Both the position numbers and the translations under genes were made by a program. A DNA stretch of 64,000 nt, from NCBI RefSeq assembly GCF_030294945.1, contig NZ_AP018448.1:868001-932000 (forward strand), given 5' to 3'. How positions within the stretch are numbered: the stretch's first letter is position 1; each line of letters begins with the position of its first letter. Positions 34,378-43,687 of this stretch are shown in pieces. Under the pieces are notes generated by a model, which ran no database searches, was not told the DNA's origin, and saw only the letters and a program-made list of their open reading frames with translations. This DNA is from Streptomyces graminofaciens (GTDB lineage Bacteria > Actinomycetota > Actinomycetes > Streptomycetales > Streptomycetaceae).

Positions 34378-34917
34378 GCGATCAACCGGTTCGAACAGCT
34401 TCCCCTACCAGTCGTGGCCGCAGTCCAGGGACTGTGCTTCGGCGGCGGGTTCGAACTCGCGCTGCGCGCCGACATCATCCTCGCCGCCGAGAGCGCCCGC
34501 TTCGGCCATCCCGAGCAGTCGCTCGGCATCGTCACCCTCCTCGGCGGCATCCACCGCGTGGCCGAACGGGCCGGCCGGGCCCGCGCCTTCGAATGGGCAC
34601 TGACCTCCGAGCAGGTACCCGCCTCGGTCATGGCCGACGCCGGGGTCATCAACCGCGTCGTCCCCGACGCCGAACTGCGCACCGAGGCAGAGGCCTTCGC
34701 CCGGAGCATCGCCCAGGGCCCCACCCGGGCGCACGTCGTGCACAAGGCGTTGCTGCGCGCCTGGGCCACAGGCGGCATCCCGGCCGCCGACCAGCACCTG
34801 TTCGACCTCGCCGTCCCGCTCTTCGAGACCGAGGACGTCAAGAACGGCCTGGCCTCCGCCGCCAAGGCCCTCAAAGAGGGCCGCCCCCGGCCCGTCCTCC
34901 CCTTCAAGGGCCGCTGA
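34378..34917 (+). pseudogene. 5'-truncated enoyl-CoA hydratase/isomerase
   Basis: The frame begins AINRFEQLPLPVVAAVQGLC and continues FGGGFELALRADIILAAESA and RFGHPEQSLGIVTLLGG, the crotonase oxyanion-hole and active-site region. It runs to the end of the family fold (LPFKGR). The first 80-90 residues with the other oxyanion loop are gone. An internal GTG at 34414 could start a 167-residue product, unlikely to be active. It lies 43 bases before the flavin reductase gene, suggesting a former aromatic-acid operon. Confidence 0.72.
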
Positions 34918-34960
34918 TCCCCCCACTCCCCCTCACCCGCCGCCAGCCAGAGGACACCAC

Positions 34961-35677
34961 ATGATCATCGATTCCGCGGACCTGGACGCGAAGTCCGCCT
35001 ACATGCTGCTCATCGGCTCTGTCATTCCCCGCCCCATCGCCTGGGTGAGCACCGTGTTCACCGAGAGTGTGGGCAACCTGGCCCCCATCTCCTTCTTCAC
35101 GGTCGTCGGACGCAAGCCGCCCCGGATCTCGCTGTCGTTCCAGCCGCGCTCGGACGGCGCCACGCTCAAGGACAGCTTCGTCAACATCCGTGACACCGGC
35201 GAGTTCGTGACAAACATGGCCACCCTGCCGCAGATCGAGGGGTTGAACCGCAGCGCCTTCGAGTTCGAGCCCGACGTCGACGAGTTCGACGCGGTCGGGC
35301 TGGAGAAGGAGCCGTCCGAGGCCGTCCGCCCGCCCCGCATCAAGGGAGCGCCCGTCGCGTTCGAGTGCACCGTCGAGCACATCTTCTCCTCGCCCGACGG
35401 ACTCAACAACGCCGTCTGGGGCAATGTGGTGCGCTTCTACATCAGGGACGACCTCTATGTGGGCGGCCGGATCGACTTCGGTGCCATCGCTCCGGTGGGA
35501 CGACTCGCCGCCGAATACACCCTGGTGAACAACGCGTTCGTGCCACCGCTCGACCCTGCGGTGCTCCAGGAGCACTCCGGACGCCGGATGGAGCGCCTGG
35601 ATGAGAAGGACACGTACTACTCACCGATCGACACGCCCCACTGGTCGCCGTCCGGCGCCACCACCACCCTCGACTGA
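34961..35677 (+). CDS. Flavin reductase-like (FMN-binding split barrel) protein
   Basis: The 238-residue protein shows the family opening AYMLLIGSVIPRPIAWVSTV, then GNLAPISFFTVVGRKPPRIS, the SFQPRSDGATLKDSFVNIRD flavin loop and a long C-terminal strand region. These proteins bind FMN and either reduce flavin for a partner monooxygenase or act directly. ATG 34961 follows AGAGGACACC. It is next to the truncated crotonase and ferredoxin genes, so it probably served an aromatic degradation pathway that has since lost parts. Confidence 0.82.
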   Translation: MIIDSADLDAKSAYMLLIGSVIPRPIAWVSTVFTESVGNLAPISFFTVVGRKPPRISLSFQPRSDGATLKDSFVNIRDTGEFVTNMATLPQIEGLNRSAFEFEPDVDEFDAVGLEKEPSEAVRPPRIKGAPVAFECTVEHIFSSPDGLNNAVWGNVVRFYIRDDLYVGGRIDFGAIAPVGRLAAEYTLVNNAFVPPLDPAVLQEHSGRRMERLDEKDTYYSPIDTPHWSPSGATTTLD

Positions 35678-35992
35678 CAGTAAGGGTGGAGGTGCCCCTG
35701 GCGGCGGGGACCGGCTCGCCGATCGACCTGCGTCCCGTCCGGCTTCGCCAGACATCATCACCGGGCATCGCGCATCGCGGATGGAACAACGTCACCCCAC
35801 AGCCGGTCGGCGCCGAATCGGAAGACGTCCCAGTGCCGGATGGCAAGCCTGTGCTACCAGGTGGGCTGTGGGCCGCCGAGGCCAACCGCACAGGTCGGCC
35901 CCCACGTCCCTCGACCACGGCTCGGCACCTGCCGGGCGTGGGCCAGGGGCCGGAGGCGCGCGATGCGACATCCGGCCGGAGCCTGTGCCGGG
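35678..35992. other. Intergenic stretch without a supported gene
   Basis: The 315 bp between the flavin reductase gene and the dehydratase gene have open frames on both strands but no start, ribosome-binding site or motif that supports coding. Confidence 0.4.
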
Positions 35993-37138
35993 CTACCAGG
36001 AGGCCAGTGAGCCGTCCGTGTTGCGCCAGACCGGATTGCGCCAGCGGTGGCCTCGTTCGGCGGCGGCCCGGACCGCGTCCTCGTCGATGGTGATGCCGAG
36101 ACCGGGCGCGGTGGGGCGGTCGATGTAGCCGTCGCGGAACGTGAAGGGCGTCGTGTCGGCGAGGTAGTCCAGCAGTCCGCTGCTGTCGCCGTAGCCGATG
36201 CCAAGTGCCTGTTCCTGGATGAGGAAGTTGGGGATCGCGAAGTCGAGCTGCAGACTCGCCGCGAGGGCGATGGGGCCCAGCGGGCAGTGCGGTGCCACCA
36301 GGACGTCGTACGCCTCGGCCATCGCGGCGATGCGGCGGCTCTCGGAGATTCCTCCGGCGTGGCTGATGTCGGGCTGGGCCACGGCGATGCCGTCGGAGAG
36401 CACCGAGCGGAAGTCCCAGCGCGAGTACAGCCGTTCGCCGGTGGCGATGGGGATGGATGTGGAACGCACCACGGCGCCGAGGTCCCGGGAGAACTCCGGA
36501 AGCACGGGCTCTTCGACGAAGAGCGGCAGAAGCGGCTCCAGATGGGGCAGGACGCGACGGGACATCGCCCCGCTGAACCGGCCGTGGAAGTCCAGCGCCA
36601 GATCACGCTCCGGCCCGATGGCCTCGCGGACCGCGGCCACTCCGTCCACGATGGCGTTGATCGCGGCGGGCGTGGCGAGCGGCTCCAGCTGGCCGCAGGG
36701 GTTCAGCTTGACCGCCGTCATGCCCTTGGCGACCTGCTCTGCGGCCGATTCGGCCAGCTCCTCAGGGGTTTCGCCGCCGACCCAGCCGTAGACGCGGACC
36801 CGGTCGCGTACGTGGCCGCCGAGGAGCTGGTGGACCGGGACGCCGTGAGTCTTGCCCGCGATGTCCCACAATGCCTGGTCGATTCCCGCCAGGGCGCTGT
36901 TCAGGACGACTCCGCCGCGGTAGAAGCCGCTCTTGGCGAGCACCTGCCAGTGTTCCTCGATGCGGGCGGGGTCCTGGCCGAGCAGGTAGTCGAACATCTC
37001 CTCGACACAACGGGCGACGGTGTGGGCCTTGCCCTCGACTATGGGCTCACCCCAGCCGGAGATTCCCTCGTCGGTGTCGACGCGCAGGAACAGCCAGCGC
37101 GGTTCGACGAGAAAGAGTTCGTATCCAGTGATCTTCAT
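35993..37138 (-). CDS. dgoD: Enolase-superfamily sugar acid dehydratase (galactonate dehydratase-like)
   Basis: The 381-residue enzyme begins MKITGYELFLVEPRWLFLRV, as in D-galactonate dehydratase. Metal ligands are visible as Asp in LALDFHGRF, Glu in LFVEEPVL and Glu in IATGERLYSRW. Acid/base residues are His in DFHGR and His in VAPHCPLGPIALAAS. It would remove water from an aldonate to give a 2-keto-3-deoxy sugar acid. It is transcribed after lacI and the SDR gene, opposite the importer genes. The exact aldonate is not fixed by sequence; symbol given by similarity. Confidence 0.82.
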   Translation of the reverse strand: MKITGYELFLVEPRWLFLRVDTDEGISGWGEPIVEGKAHTVARCVEEMFDYLLGQDPARIEEHWQVLAKSGFYRGGVVLNSALAGIDQALWDIAGKTHGVPVHQLLGGHVRDRVRVYGWVGGETPEELAESAAEQVAKGMTAVKLNPCGQLEPLATPAAINAIVDGVAAVREAIGPERDLALDFHGRFSGAMSRRVLPHLEPLLPLFVEEPVLPEFSRDLGAVVRSTSIPIATGERLYSRWDFRSVLSDGIAVAQPDISHAGGISESRRIAAMAEAYDVLVAPHCPLGPIALAASLQLDFAIPNFLIQEQALGIGYGDSSGLLDYLADTTPFTFRDGYIDRPTAPGLGITIDEDAVRAAAERGHRWRNPVWRNTDGSLASW

Positions 37139-37292
37139 GTGATGGACCTCCGGGTCCTGTGCTGTGTACGGCTCGATGGCTGGGCTGAGGGCTGGGGTGG
37201 GGGGCGTGGTCGAAAGCGGGCGCGGGAAACTGTCCGCTCGCCGGGACGAAAGGGGCGTTGGTTCGCGGGAAGCCCGCGTGCGAGGAGTGCGG

Positions 37293-37322
37293 AGGCTCAG
37301 GCTCAGGCTCAGGCTCAGGCAG
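37293..37322. repeat. Short tandem repeat (GGCTCA)n, about four units
   Basis: Four successive GGCTCA units lie between the SDR stop and the dehydratase start. A CGCGGG-aag-CCCGCG hairpin is at about 37264-37278. Together they may separate the two messages. Confidence 0.6.
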
Positions 37323-37360
37323 GGGCAGGGGTGTGGGCCCCATCAGCCGAGGCCCCGGGC

Positions 37361-38128
37361 CTACTCCTGGGAGCTGATGCTGCGACCGCCGTCCACGAGC
37401 AGGTTCTGCCCGGTGACGAAGGAGGCGTCCTCGGAGGCGAGGTAGGCCACGGCGGCGGCGATGTCCTCGGGGGCACCGAGCCGGCCGACCGGCGTGCGCG
37501 CGATGGTCTGCGCTTTGTACTCCGCGGGTGCGTCGGCCCACAGGGCGGTCACCACGGCTCCGGGCAGGACGGAGTTGAACCTGATCCGGCCTCCGTACTC
37601 GACGGCCAACTGGCGTACCAGGGCGTCGATCCCGCCCTTGGCCGCGGCGTAGGCGGGGAAGCCCTTGAAGCCGATGGCCGCGTGCACGGACGAGGTGATC
37701 ACCACCGCGCCGGTGACCGTCCCGAGGAGGGGCACCCCGGCCCGGACGCCGTAGAACACCGAGTCGAGGCAGAGCCGCAGTTGGTCGTGCCAGGCGGCGT
37801 CGTCGAGTTCGTGCGCCGCTCCGGGTAGGTTGCGGCCCACGTTGAGGTGGAGCACATCGAGGCGCCCGGTCCAGGACTCGGCCTCGGCGACGGCCGCGGC
37901 CCACTGACTCGGGGAGGTCACGTCGAGGGGCCGGTCCCGGGCCCGCCCGCCGTCCGCGCGGATGCCCTCGGCCACGCGCCGGGCGGCATCGGCGTCCACG
38001 TCGGTGACGAGGACGGACGCCCCCTCGGCCGCCAGTCGGCGGGCGGTGGCCGCCCCGATGCCGGAGCCGGCCCCGGTGAGCAGGGCCGTCCGGCCGGTGA
38101 AACGTGCCGGTGCGGCGGCAACGGTCAT
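37361..38128 (-). CDS. SDR-family sugar dehydrogenase (probable aldose 1-dehydrogenase)
   Basis: This is a 255-residue short-chain dehydrogenase. The cofactor motif is [20 protein letters not shown], with Asp in [10 protein letters not shown] favouring NAD. The catalytic Ser is in [11 protein letters not shown] and the Tyr-Lys pair in [13 protein letters not shown] 38128 overlaps the lacI stop by four bases. In this cluster it most likely oxidises an aldose at C1 to the lactone handled by the lactonase encoded at 44694. The specific sugar is not known. Confidence 0.82.
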   Translation of the reverse strand: MTVAAAPARFTGRTALLTGAGSGIGAATARRLAAEGASVLVTDVDADAARRVAEGIRADGGRARDRPLDVTSPSQWAAAVAEAESWTGRLDVLHLNVGRNLPGAAHELDDAAWHDQLRLCLDSVFYGVRAGVPLLGTVTGAVVITSSVHAAIGFKGFPAYAAAKGGIDALVRQLAVEYGGRIRFNSVLPGAVVTALWADAPAEYKAQTIARTPVGRLGAPEDIAAAVAYLASEDASFVTGQNLLVDGGRSISSQE

Positions 38129-39174
38129 GGCGTTCCTCCTGGTTCCGCGGGTCTGGCCGTGGAGCCGCGCAGCACCAGCCGCGGCTCGGTCGGTACGACG
38201 ACGTCTCCCACCGGCCTGCCCTCGATGGTGGCGACCAAGGCGTCCACGGCAGCGGTCCCCAGCTCGTACAGGGGCATCGCGACGGTGGTCAGCGGGGGAT
38301 GGAGGTGTGCGGCCACGGGCAGGTCGTCGTTGCCGACCACCGAGACGTCCTCCGGGATCCGGAGGCCGAGGTTTCTGATCGCGGCCATGGCGCCTATCGC
38401 CTGGGCGAGCGAGCTGGTGTAGAGCGCGGTGACCGGCGGGTGCGCACTGCCGGCGGCGGGACGCAGCAGCTCCCGCGCGGCGGAGCCGCCGCCGTCCTCG
38501 GTAAAGTCCCCGGACGCGATCGGAGCCGCGTCCAGTACCAGGGCCTCGGCGTGGCGCTGGAACGCCTGCTTGCGGACCTCGCTGGGGGTGATCCCTGCGG
38601 GACCCGCGATGTGGCCGACCCTGCGATGACCGAGCCCGTACAGGTGGTCGAGCGCGGTCACGCTGGAGCGGGCGACATCCATGGTGACGTTGCGGCCGGA
38701 CCCCTCCACGGAGCGGTTGAGGAACACGTGGGGGACCGGACTGTGGTTCAGGGTGTCCAGCAGGGGGTGGCCGGGGCGGGCCGAGGCGATGAGCAGTCCG
38801 TCGACCCTGCCCTCCTGCACCAGGTCGTTGAAGGAGTCGTCGGCCTCCTGCCCGTCGAAGTCCTCCGCCAGCAGGGAGAGGTAGCCCAGCTCGCGGGCAC
38901 GCTGATAGGCGCCGCGGGCGATGGTGACGTACGTGGGGTTGGCGAGGGCGGGGATCAGCAGGGCCAGCGCGTGGGTGCTGGCTCCGGCCAGGGCCCGGGC
39001 CCCGGAATGGGGCCGGTAGCCGAGCTCCTCGGCGGCCTCATGGACGCGTCGGCGTGTCTCCGGCCGCACGGACAGGTCCTGCCGGCCGTTGAGCACCTTG
39101 GACACGGTGGCCTTCGAGACTCCGGCCGCGTGCGCCACATCCACGAGCCTGGCACGGACGGGTTGTTCCGGCAC
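38125..39174 (-). CDS. LacI family repressor of the sugar cluster
   Basis: The 349-residue regulator has the LacI HTH at the N-terminus ([20 protein letters not shown]) and the hinge [20 protein letters not shown], followed by a sugar-binding domain. GTG 39174 was chosen because GAGGGGGG precedes it and the HTH begins seven residues in; the longer frame adds no family sequence. It is first in an operon with the SDR and divergent from the ABC importer. A 16-bp palindrome in between is the likely operator, so it should control both arms. Confidence 0.87.
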   Translation of the reverse strand: MPEQPVRARLVDVAHAAGVSKATVSKVLNGRQDLSVRPETRRRVHEAAEELGYRPHSGARALAGASTHALALLIPALANPTYVTIARGAYQRARELGYLSLLAEDFDGQEADDSFNDLVQEGRVDGLLIASARPGHPLLDTLNHSPVPHVFLNRSVEGSGRNVTMDVARSSVTALDHLYGLGHRRVGHIAGPAGITPSEVRKQAFQRHAEALVLDAAPIASGDFTEDGGGSAARELLRPAAGSAHPPVTALYTSSLAQAIGAMAAIRNLGLRIPEDVSVVGNDDLPVAAHLHPPLTTVAMPLYELGTAAVDALVATIEGRPVGDVVVPTEPRLVLRGSTARPAEPGGTP

Positions 39175-39270
39175 GGGCCCCCCTCTTCGGTAGATGTCGC
39201 CTCCTGGCCCCCTGACGCGGGCCGAGAGTGACTTGGAAGTACCTCTTGACACTTTCTGGAAACGCAACTT

Positions 39271-39286
39271 AACGTTCGCGAAAGTT
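39271..39286. promoter_or_regulatory. Candidate LacI operator AACGTTCGCGAAAGTT
   Basis: This 16-bp near-perfect palindrome (two mismatched positions) with a central TTCGCGAA has the form of LacI-family sites. It lies about 100 bases upstream of lacI and 365 bases upstream of the divergent binding-protein gene. A TTGACA sequence sits at 39246-39251. Confidence 0.6.
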
Positions 39287-39301
39287 TCAGTCAACCGGTT
39301 T

Positions 39302-39651
39302 CCTCAGACGGAAATAAGCGCTAGAACTAACCAGAGCACCAGAAACCGGGCATAGCCGCACTGCTAGCTATCGGCCAAACCTGACACAGAGTCAGCTGGT
39401 CGAAGGGCACCCCGAGCCCACCGCCGACGCGACCACCGTCGCACCCGCGGTTCGCCGGACCGGAGCACGCACTCGTCCACGCAGACGGACGCGCTCGGTC
39501 CAGGGCAGCAACACGGGCTGCCGAGCGAGCCGGTGTTCCACCGGCCGCCGTGTTCCTCACGTCCGCTCGTCGCGGCATCCCCTCATGCCGCAAATGGACC
39601 CCGTCGTACGTCCCGTAGCCGCGTACGCCCCGCCACGAAAGGCCCATCAGC
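39302..39651. other. Long upstream region of the importer genes
   Basis: About 350 bp between the LacI operator and the binding-protein start hold no supported gene. The length suggests an untranslated leader or a remnant, but no riboswitch fold could be recognised by eye. Confidence 0.4.
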
Positions 39652-41004
39652 ATGCCCATGTCGACGACGACCTCTCTCGACAGACGGCGCTTCCTCGCCG
39701 TCTCCGCCGGAACCGCGCTCGCCGCGACCGGTCTGTCCGCCTGCGCCGGCTCGGCCGGCACCGGCGCGAGCGGATCCGGTAGCGGTAAGACGACGCTCAC
39801 CGTCATGACGGTCGAGAACGAGTGGGACAAGAAGACCCTCAAGGCCGCCGAAGAGGCGCTGGGGATGAACATCAACGTCATCATCTGGGACGCCACCAAG
39901 CTGAACGCCATGCTGGCGGCGAAGAACGCGCCGGACGTCGTCCGCGGCTTCGGCGCCACCGAGACCCCCTACTTCGCCGCCCGCGGCCTGATGACGGACC
40001 TGGACCCGTACTTCGCCAAGAGCTCGGTGCTGAAGCCCTCCGACCTCGACCCGGTCAACGACGTGTGGCGCTACGACGGCAAGAAGCAGGGCGCCGGACC
40101 GCGCTACGGCATGGCCAAGGACTACTCCCAGGACTCCATGTTCTGGTACCGCACCGACCTGTTCGAGGCCGCCAAGCTGGACACGCTCAGTGCGACCGAA
40201 CCGATCTCCTGCGACGAGTGGCTGGACCTCGGCAAGAAGCTGGTCAAGCGCCGCCTGGGCAAGGTCAAGGTGTACGGCCTGAACGCCACCGGCATGGGTG
40301 TCTTCCCGCAGCTCATGGGCATGACCGCCTCCGCCGGCGGCAGCCTGTTCGCCGAGGATCTGGCCACGGTGGACTTCTCCTCCCCGGAGGCGCGCAAGGC
40401 ACTGCAGTGGTACCTGGACTACGCGAAGGCCGACATAGGCCCCAGCGTCGTCAACCCCAACCCGGACGGCTGGGACGGCCCCACCTACCAGGCCAACCGG
40501 ATGGCGATGAGCTGCAACGGCTACTGGTTCGGCGGGCTGATCGGCGCCGACCCCAAGCTCGCCGGCGTCTCCCGCTTCGCGCCCGCGCCGCAGCTCGGCG
40601 GCAACCGCGTCAGTTCCTGCTTCGGCGCCACCGGCTTCTGGATCCCGAGGGACGCCAAGAACAAGGACGCGGCCTGGAAGTTCTTCGAGTGGTACTTCGG
40701 CGGCAAGCCCGCGCAGGAGCGGGCCGCCAGCGGATGGGGCATCCCCTCGCTGACCTCTCTGCGCTCGAAGATGCCTCAGACCAACGCCTTCCAGAAGCAG
40801 GCGTTCAAGGTGCAGGAGCAGGAACTGCCGCACTTTTCGGTGCTCAGCTTCACCCCGTACGCCCAGCAGGCCGCGCTGGAGGGCGTGCTCAACAAGGTGC
40901 TTCCCGGTGCCGTGAAGTCCGGGACGTCCGCGGGCAAGGTCGCCGACCAGCTCAACTCCCGGATGAACGAGCAGCTCGCCCAGGGCAAGGAGCTCGTGGG
41001 GTGA
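39652..41004 (+). CDS. Sugar ABC transporter substrate-binding lipoprotein (CUT1 type)
   Basis: The 450-residue protein has a Tat/lipoprotein signal (LDRRRFLAVSAG and lipobox LSAC near residue 31), then a family 1 solute-binding fold with TLTVMTVENEWDKKTLKAAE at the start and the DYSQDSMFWYRTDLFEAAKL hinge region. It binds an oligosaccharide or sugar outside the cell. The next gene overlaps its stop by GTGA. No ATPase is encoded nearby, as is normal for Streptomyces systems served by the shared MsiK. Confidence 0.87.
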   Translation: MPMSTTTSLDRRRFLAVSAGTALAATGLSACAGSAGTGASGSGSGKTTLTVMTVENEWDKKTLKAAEEALGMNINVIIWDATKLNAMLAAKNAPDVVRGFGATETPYFAARGLMTDLDPYFAKSSVLKPSDLDPVNDVWRYDGKKQGAGPRYGMAKDYSQDSMFWYRTDLFEAAKLDTLSATEPISCDEWLDLGKKLVKRRLGKVKVYGLNATGMGVFPQLMGMTASAGGSLFAEDLATVDFSSPEARKALQWYLDYAKADIGPSVVNPNPDGWDGPTYQANRMAMSCNGYWFGGLIGADPKLAGVSRFAPAPQLGGNRVSSCFGATGFWIPRDAKNKDAAWKFFEWYFGGKPAQERAASGWGIPSLTSLRSKMPQTNAFQKQAFKVQEQELPHFSVLSFTPYAQQAALEGVLNKVLPGAVKSGTSAGKVADQLNSRMNEQLAQGKELVG

Positions 41005-42044
41005 GCACCGATCAGATCACCGTACCGGGCGCGCAGTCTCCCTCCGGGGAGACGGCCGCCCGGCCCGGGCCCCGCGCCGGCCGACACGCCGGTCGCAGAG
41101 CCCGCTCGCTGACCACCCGCCGGGCCCTCTCCTTCTACGTGTTCGCCGGACCCTGGGTGCTGGGCTTCCTCACCCTGACGGCCTTCCCGCTCGGCTACGC
41201 CCTGTGGCTGAGCCTGACCAACGCCGACGGACTGTCGAACAACTCCCGCTTCGTCGGCCTGGACAACTACCGGGAGGTTCTCAGCGACCCGGAGACGATG
41301 TCCTCCCTGGCCCGTACCGGCGTCTTCACCGCTGTCACCGTGCCGCTGACCATCGCGGCGGGGCTGTTGCTCGCCGTGCTGGTCAACCAGCCGATCCGGG
41401 CCCGCGGGCTGTTCCGCACCCTGCTGTACCTGCCCGCGGTCGTCCCGCCCGTGGGTGCCGCCCTCACCTTCAAGCTCATCTTCGACCGGGACTCGGGCGC
41501 CGCCAACGGCGTCCTGGACGCCCTGCGCCTCGACGGCGTCAGCTGGCTGATGGACCCCTACGCCCGCTGGGTCCTGATCACCCTGACCCTGTGGGGCGCC
41601 GGCAACGCCATGATCATCTCGCTGGCGGGGCTCCAGGAAATCCCCAAAGAGCTCCACGAGGCCGCCCGCATGGACGGGGCGAACACCTGGCAGTCCTTTA
41701 CCAAGATCACCCTGCCGATGCTCTCCCCTGTGCTGTTCTTCCAGGTCATCACGGGCATCATCGCCGCCGTGCAGAGCTTCCTGCCGCTGCTGATCTCCCT
41801 CGACCCCACCCCCAGGGGCGTCACGGCCGTACCCGAGGGCAACTACCTGTTCATGATCCACGTGTTCGCCCAGTACTTCGCCAACGGTCGTTACGGATAC
41901 GCCTCCGCGATGCTCTGGGTGCTGTTCCTGATCATCATCGCGGTCACCTTCCTCGTCTTCAGGCTCAGCAGGGGCGCGGTCTTCTACTCCGTCGCCCCGG
42001 AGTCGGACAAGCCGTCCCGGCCGCGCACGATCGGAGGCAAGTGA
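41001..42044 (+). CDS. Sugar ABC transporter permease (MalF/UgpA-like)
   Basis: The 347-residue protein starts at GTG 41001, overlapping the previous stop. An unstructured N-terminal 40 residues precede six membrane helices. The EAA loop is ELHEAARMDGANTWQSFTKI. The SBP, permease, permease order is the CUT1 layout. Import of the oligosaccharide released by the extracellular enzymes is the likely job. Confidence 0.88.
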   Translation: MSTDQITVPGAQSPSGETAARPGPRAGRHAGRRARSLTTRRALSFYVFAGPWVLGFLTLTAFPLGYALWLSLTNADGLSNNSRFVGLDNYREVLSDPETMSSLARTGVFTAVTVPLTIAAGLLLAVLVNQPIRARGLFRTLLYLPAVVPPVGAALTFKLIFDRDSGAANGVLDALRLDGVSWLMDPYARWVLITLTLWGAGNAMIISLAGLQEIPKELHEAARMDGANTWQSFTKITLPMLSPVLFFQVITGIIAAVQSFLPLLISLDPTPRGVTAVPEGNYLFMIHVFAQYFANGRYGYASAMLWVLFLIIIAVTFLVFRLSRGAVFYSVAPESDKPSRPRTIGGK

Positions 42045-42865
42045 TGGTGTTCCCCCGCAGAAGTGCCGTCTACATGCTGCTGGTCGGCGCCCTCGTCCTC
42101 TTCCTCGGCCCGTTCGGCTGGCTGCTGGACACCGCCCTGAAGGATCCCTCGGAGCTGCGCGCGCTGCCCATCCACTGGTGGCCGCACCACCCCAGTTTCA
42201 GCAACTTCCGGGACGCCCTGACCCAGATCGACTACCTCGGCTACGCCCGCAACTCCCTGACGATCGCCACCCTCTACGCCGTCCTGGTCACCCTGGCCTC
42301 GGCGTGGGCGGGGTACGGCTTCGCCCGTCTCAACGCGCCCGGCAAGCGGCTGATCTTCTCCGTCCTGCTGTCCACGATGATGCTGCCGCAGGTTCTCACC
42401 CTCATCCCGACCTATCTGCTGTTCGCCAAGATGCACCTCACCAACACCTATGTGCCGTGGGTGCTGTGGGGCCTGTGCGGAGCCCCGTACCTGATCTTCC
42501 TGTTCCGGCAGTTCTTCTCGAACATGCCCAAGGAGCTGGAGGAGGCAGCGATCGTGGACGGCTGCGGGCAGATCCGCATCTTCTGGCGGATCTTCCTGCC
42601 GCAGTCCTGGCCGGTCATCGCCACCAGCCTGATCCTGTCCTTCAGCTGGACCTGGGGCGACTACATCGCGCCCGCCCTGCTGCTGGACGACACCCACACC
42701 ACGCTCGCGGTCAAGCTCGCCTACGGCTACCACAACGCGCACGGCGCACCGCTCGGGAACCTGGTCGCCGCGGGCGCGGTGATGTACGTCGTCCCGGTGC
42801 TGGCGTTGTTCCTCATCGTGCAGCGGGGCTTCGTCACCGGCGCCGCCACCTCCGGACTCAAGTGA
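42044..42865 (+). CDS. Sugar ABC transporter permease (MalG/UgpE-like)
   Basis: The 273-residue protein has six membrane helices and the EAA loop ELEEAAIVDGCGQIRIFWRI. ATG 42044 shares one base with the TGA of the previous gene (GTGATGG), with GGAGG just upstream. It forms the channel with the preceding permease. Confidence 0.88.
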   Translation: MVFPRRSAVYMLLVGALVLFLGPFGWLLDTALKDPSELRALPIHWWPHHPSFSNFRDALTQIDYLGYARNSLTIATLYAVLVTLASAWAGYGFARLNAPGKRLIFSVLLSTMMLPQVLTLIPTYLLFAKMHLTNTYVPWVLWGLCGAPYLIFLFRQFFSNMPKELEEAAIVDGCGQIRIFWRIFLPQSWPVIATSLILSFSWTWGDYIAPALLLDDTHTTLAVKLAYGYHNAHGAPLGNLVAAGAVMYVVPVLALFLIVQRGFVTGAATSGLK

Positions 42866-42980
42866 CCCACCCCCACCGACGCACCCGCTGAGCCACCCTC
42901 ACCGCCGCAACCGGCCGGTCCGCCCTGCCGACGCACCTCCGATCCGCGTCACCGACGCACCCCGCCAGCAAAGGAACCGC

Positions 42981-43031
42981 ATGACCGACACCCAGGGAAT
43001 CCTCATCTCCCCCACGGCGGTGGGGTCATGA
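42981..43031 (+). CDS. 16-residue leader-type peptide coupled to the aldolase gene
   Basis: ATG 42981 has a strong AAAGGAACCGC ribosome-binding site, better than that of the following gene. It encodes MTDTQGILISPTAVGS and stops at 43031, overlapping the aldolase start as ATGA. It may be a leader peptide that feeds ribosomes to the aldolase gene, or the leftover start of a deleted gene. Confidence 0.45.
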   Translation: MTDTQGILISPTAVGS

Positions 43032-43687
43032 CCGAGCGTCCCGCCCTCACTCCGCAGCTCGGCCGGACACGGGTCATGGCCATTCTGAGGTCGGCCGACG
43101 CCGCAGGACTGCCCGCCGTGGCCCGGGCGCTCGCGGCAGGCGGCGTCACCTGCCTGGAGATCACCCTGACCACCGCCGGGGCGCTCGACGCGCTGGCCGC
43201 CGTCCGGTCGGAACTCGGCCCCGCCGTAGCGGTCGGCGCGGGCACCGTGATCACCGGCGACCAGGCCAGGGACGCCCTGGCGGCGGGAGCGGAATTCCTG
43301 GTCGCCCCCGTCGTGGACACCGACGTCGTCCGCGACGCGGCGAACCGGGATGTCCCGTGCTACCCGGGGGCCTGGACACCGACCGAGGTGTCCCAGGCGT
43401 GGCGGGCCGGGGCCGCCGCCGTCAAGCTGTTCCCCGCGAGCACGGGCGGCCCCGCCCACCTGCGCCAACTGCGAGCGCCCCTGCCCGACATCCCCCTCGT
43501 CGCCGTCGGCGGCGTCGGCATCGACGAGGCGCGGGACTACCTGGGCGCGGGCGCCTGTGCGGTCGGAATCGGCTCCCCGCTGCTGCGCGGGGCGGACCGG
43601 GACCCCACTGCGCAGGCACTGGACGCCCTCACCACGAGGGCACGCACCCTGCTGGACGCGGTACGAGCCGGGGAGGCGAGACCGTGA
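43028..43687 (+). CDS. eda: 2-keto-3-deoxy-6-phospho sugar acid aldolase (KDPG/KDPGal type)
   Basis: The 219-residue TIM-barrel class I aldolase shows the family motifs: Glu in CLEITLTT, Thr in GAGTVITGDQ, the substrate loop in YPGAWTPTEV and the Schiff-base Lys in AAVKLFPAS. It splits a 2-keto-3-deoxy-6-phospho sugar acid into pyruvate and glyceraldehyde 3-phosphate. It is followed by the kinase gene with a four-base overlap, completing the lower pathway. KDPG and KDPGal cannot be distinguished by eye; symbol given by family. Confidence 0.85.
   Translation: MTERPALTPQLGRTRVMAILRSADAAGLPAVARALAAGGVTCLEITLTTAGALDALAAVRSELGPAVAVGAGTVITGDQARDALAAGAEFLVAPVVDTDVVRDAANRDVPCYPGAWTPTEVSQAWRAGAAAVKLFPASTGGPAHLRQLRAPLPDIPLVAVGGVGIDEARDYLGAGACAVGIGSPLLRGADRDPTAQALDALTTRARTLLDAVRAGEARP

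Noticed and set aside
33196..35677. A working aromatic-degradation operon
   Set aside because: The reductase and crotonase genes are truncated at their 5' ends and the first gene belongs to a different family, so no complete pathway exists here.
39822..42044. A 740-codon frame suggesting a fused protein
   Set aside because: The first 390 codons are an out-of-frame reading of the binding-protein gene; the real permease starts at GTG 41001.
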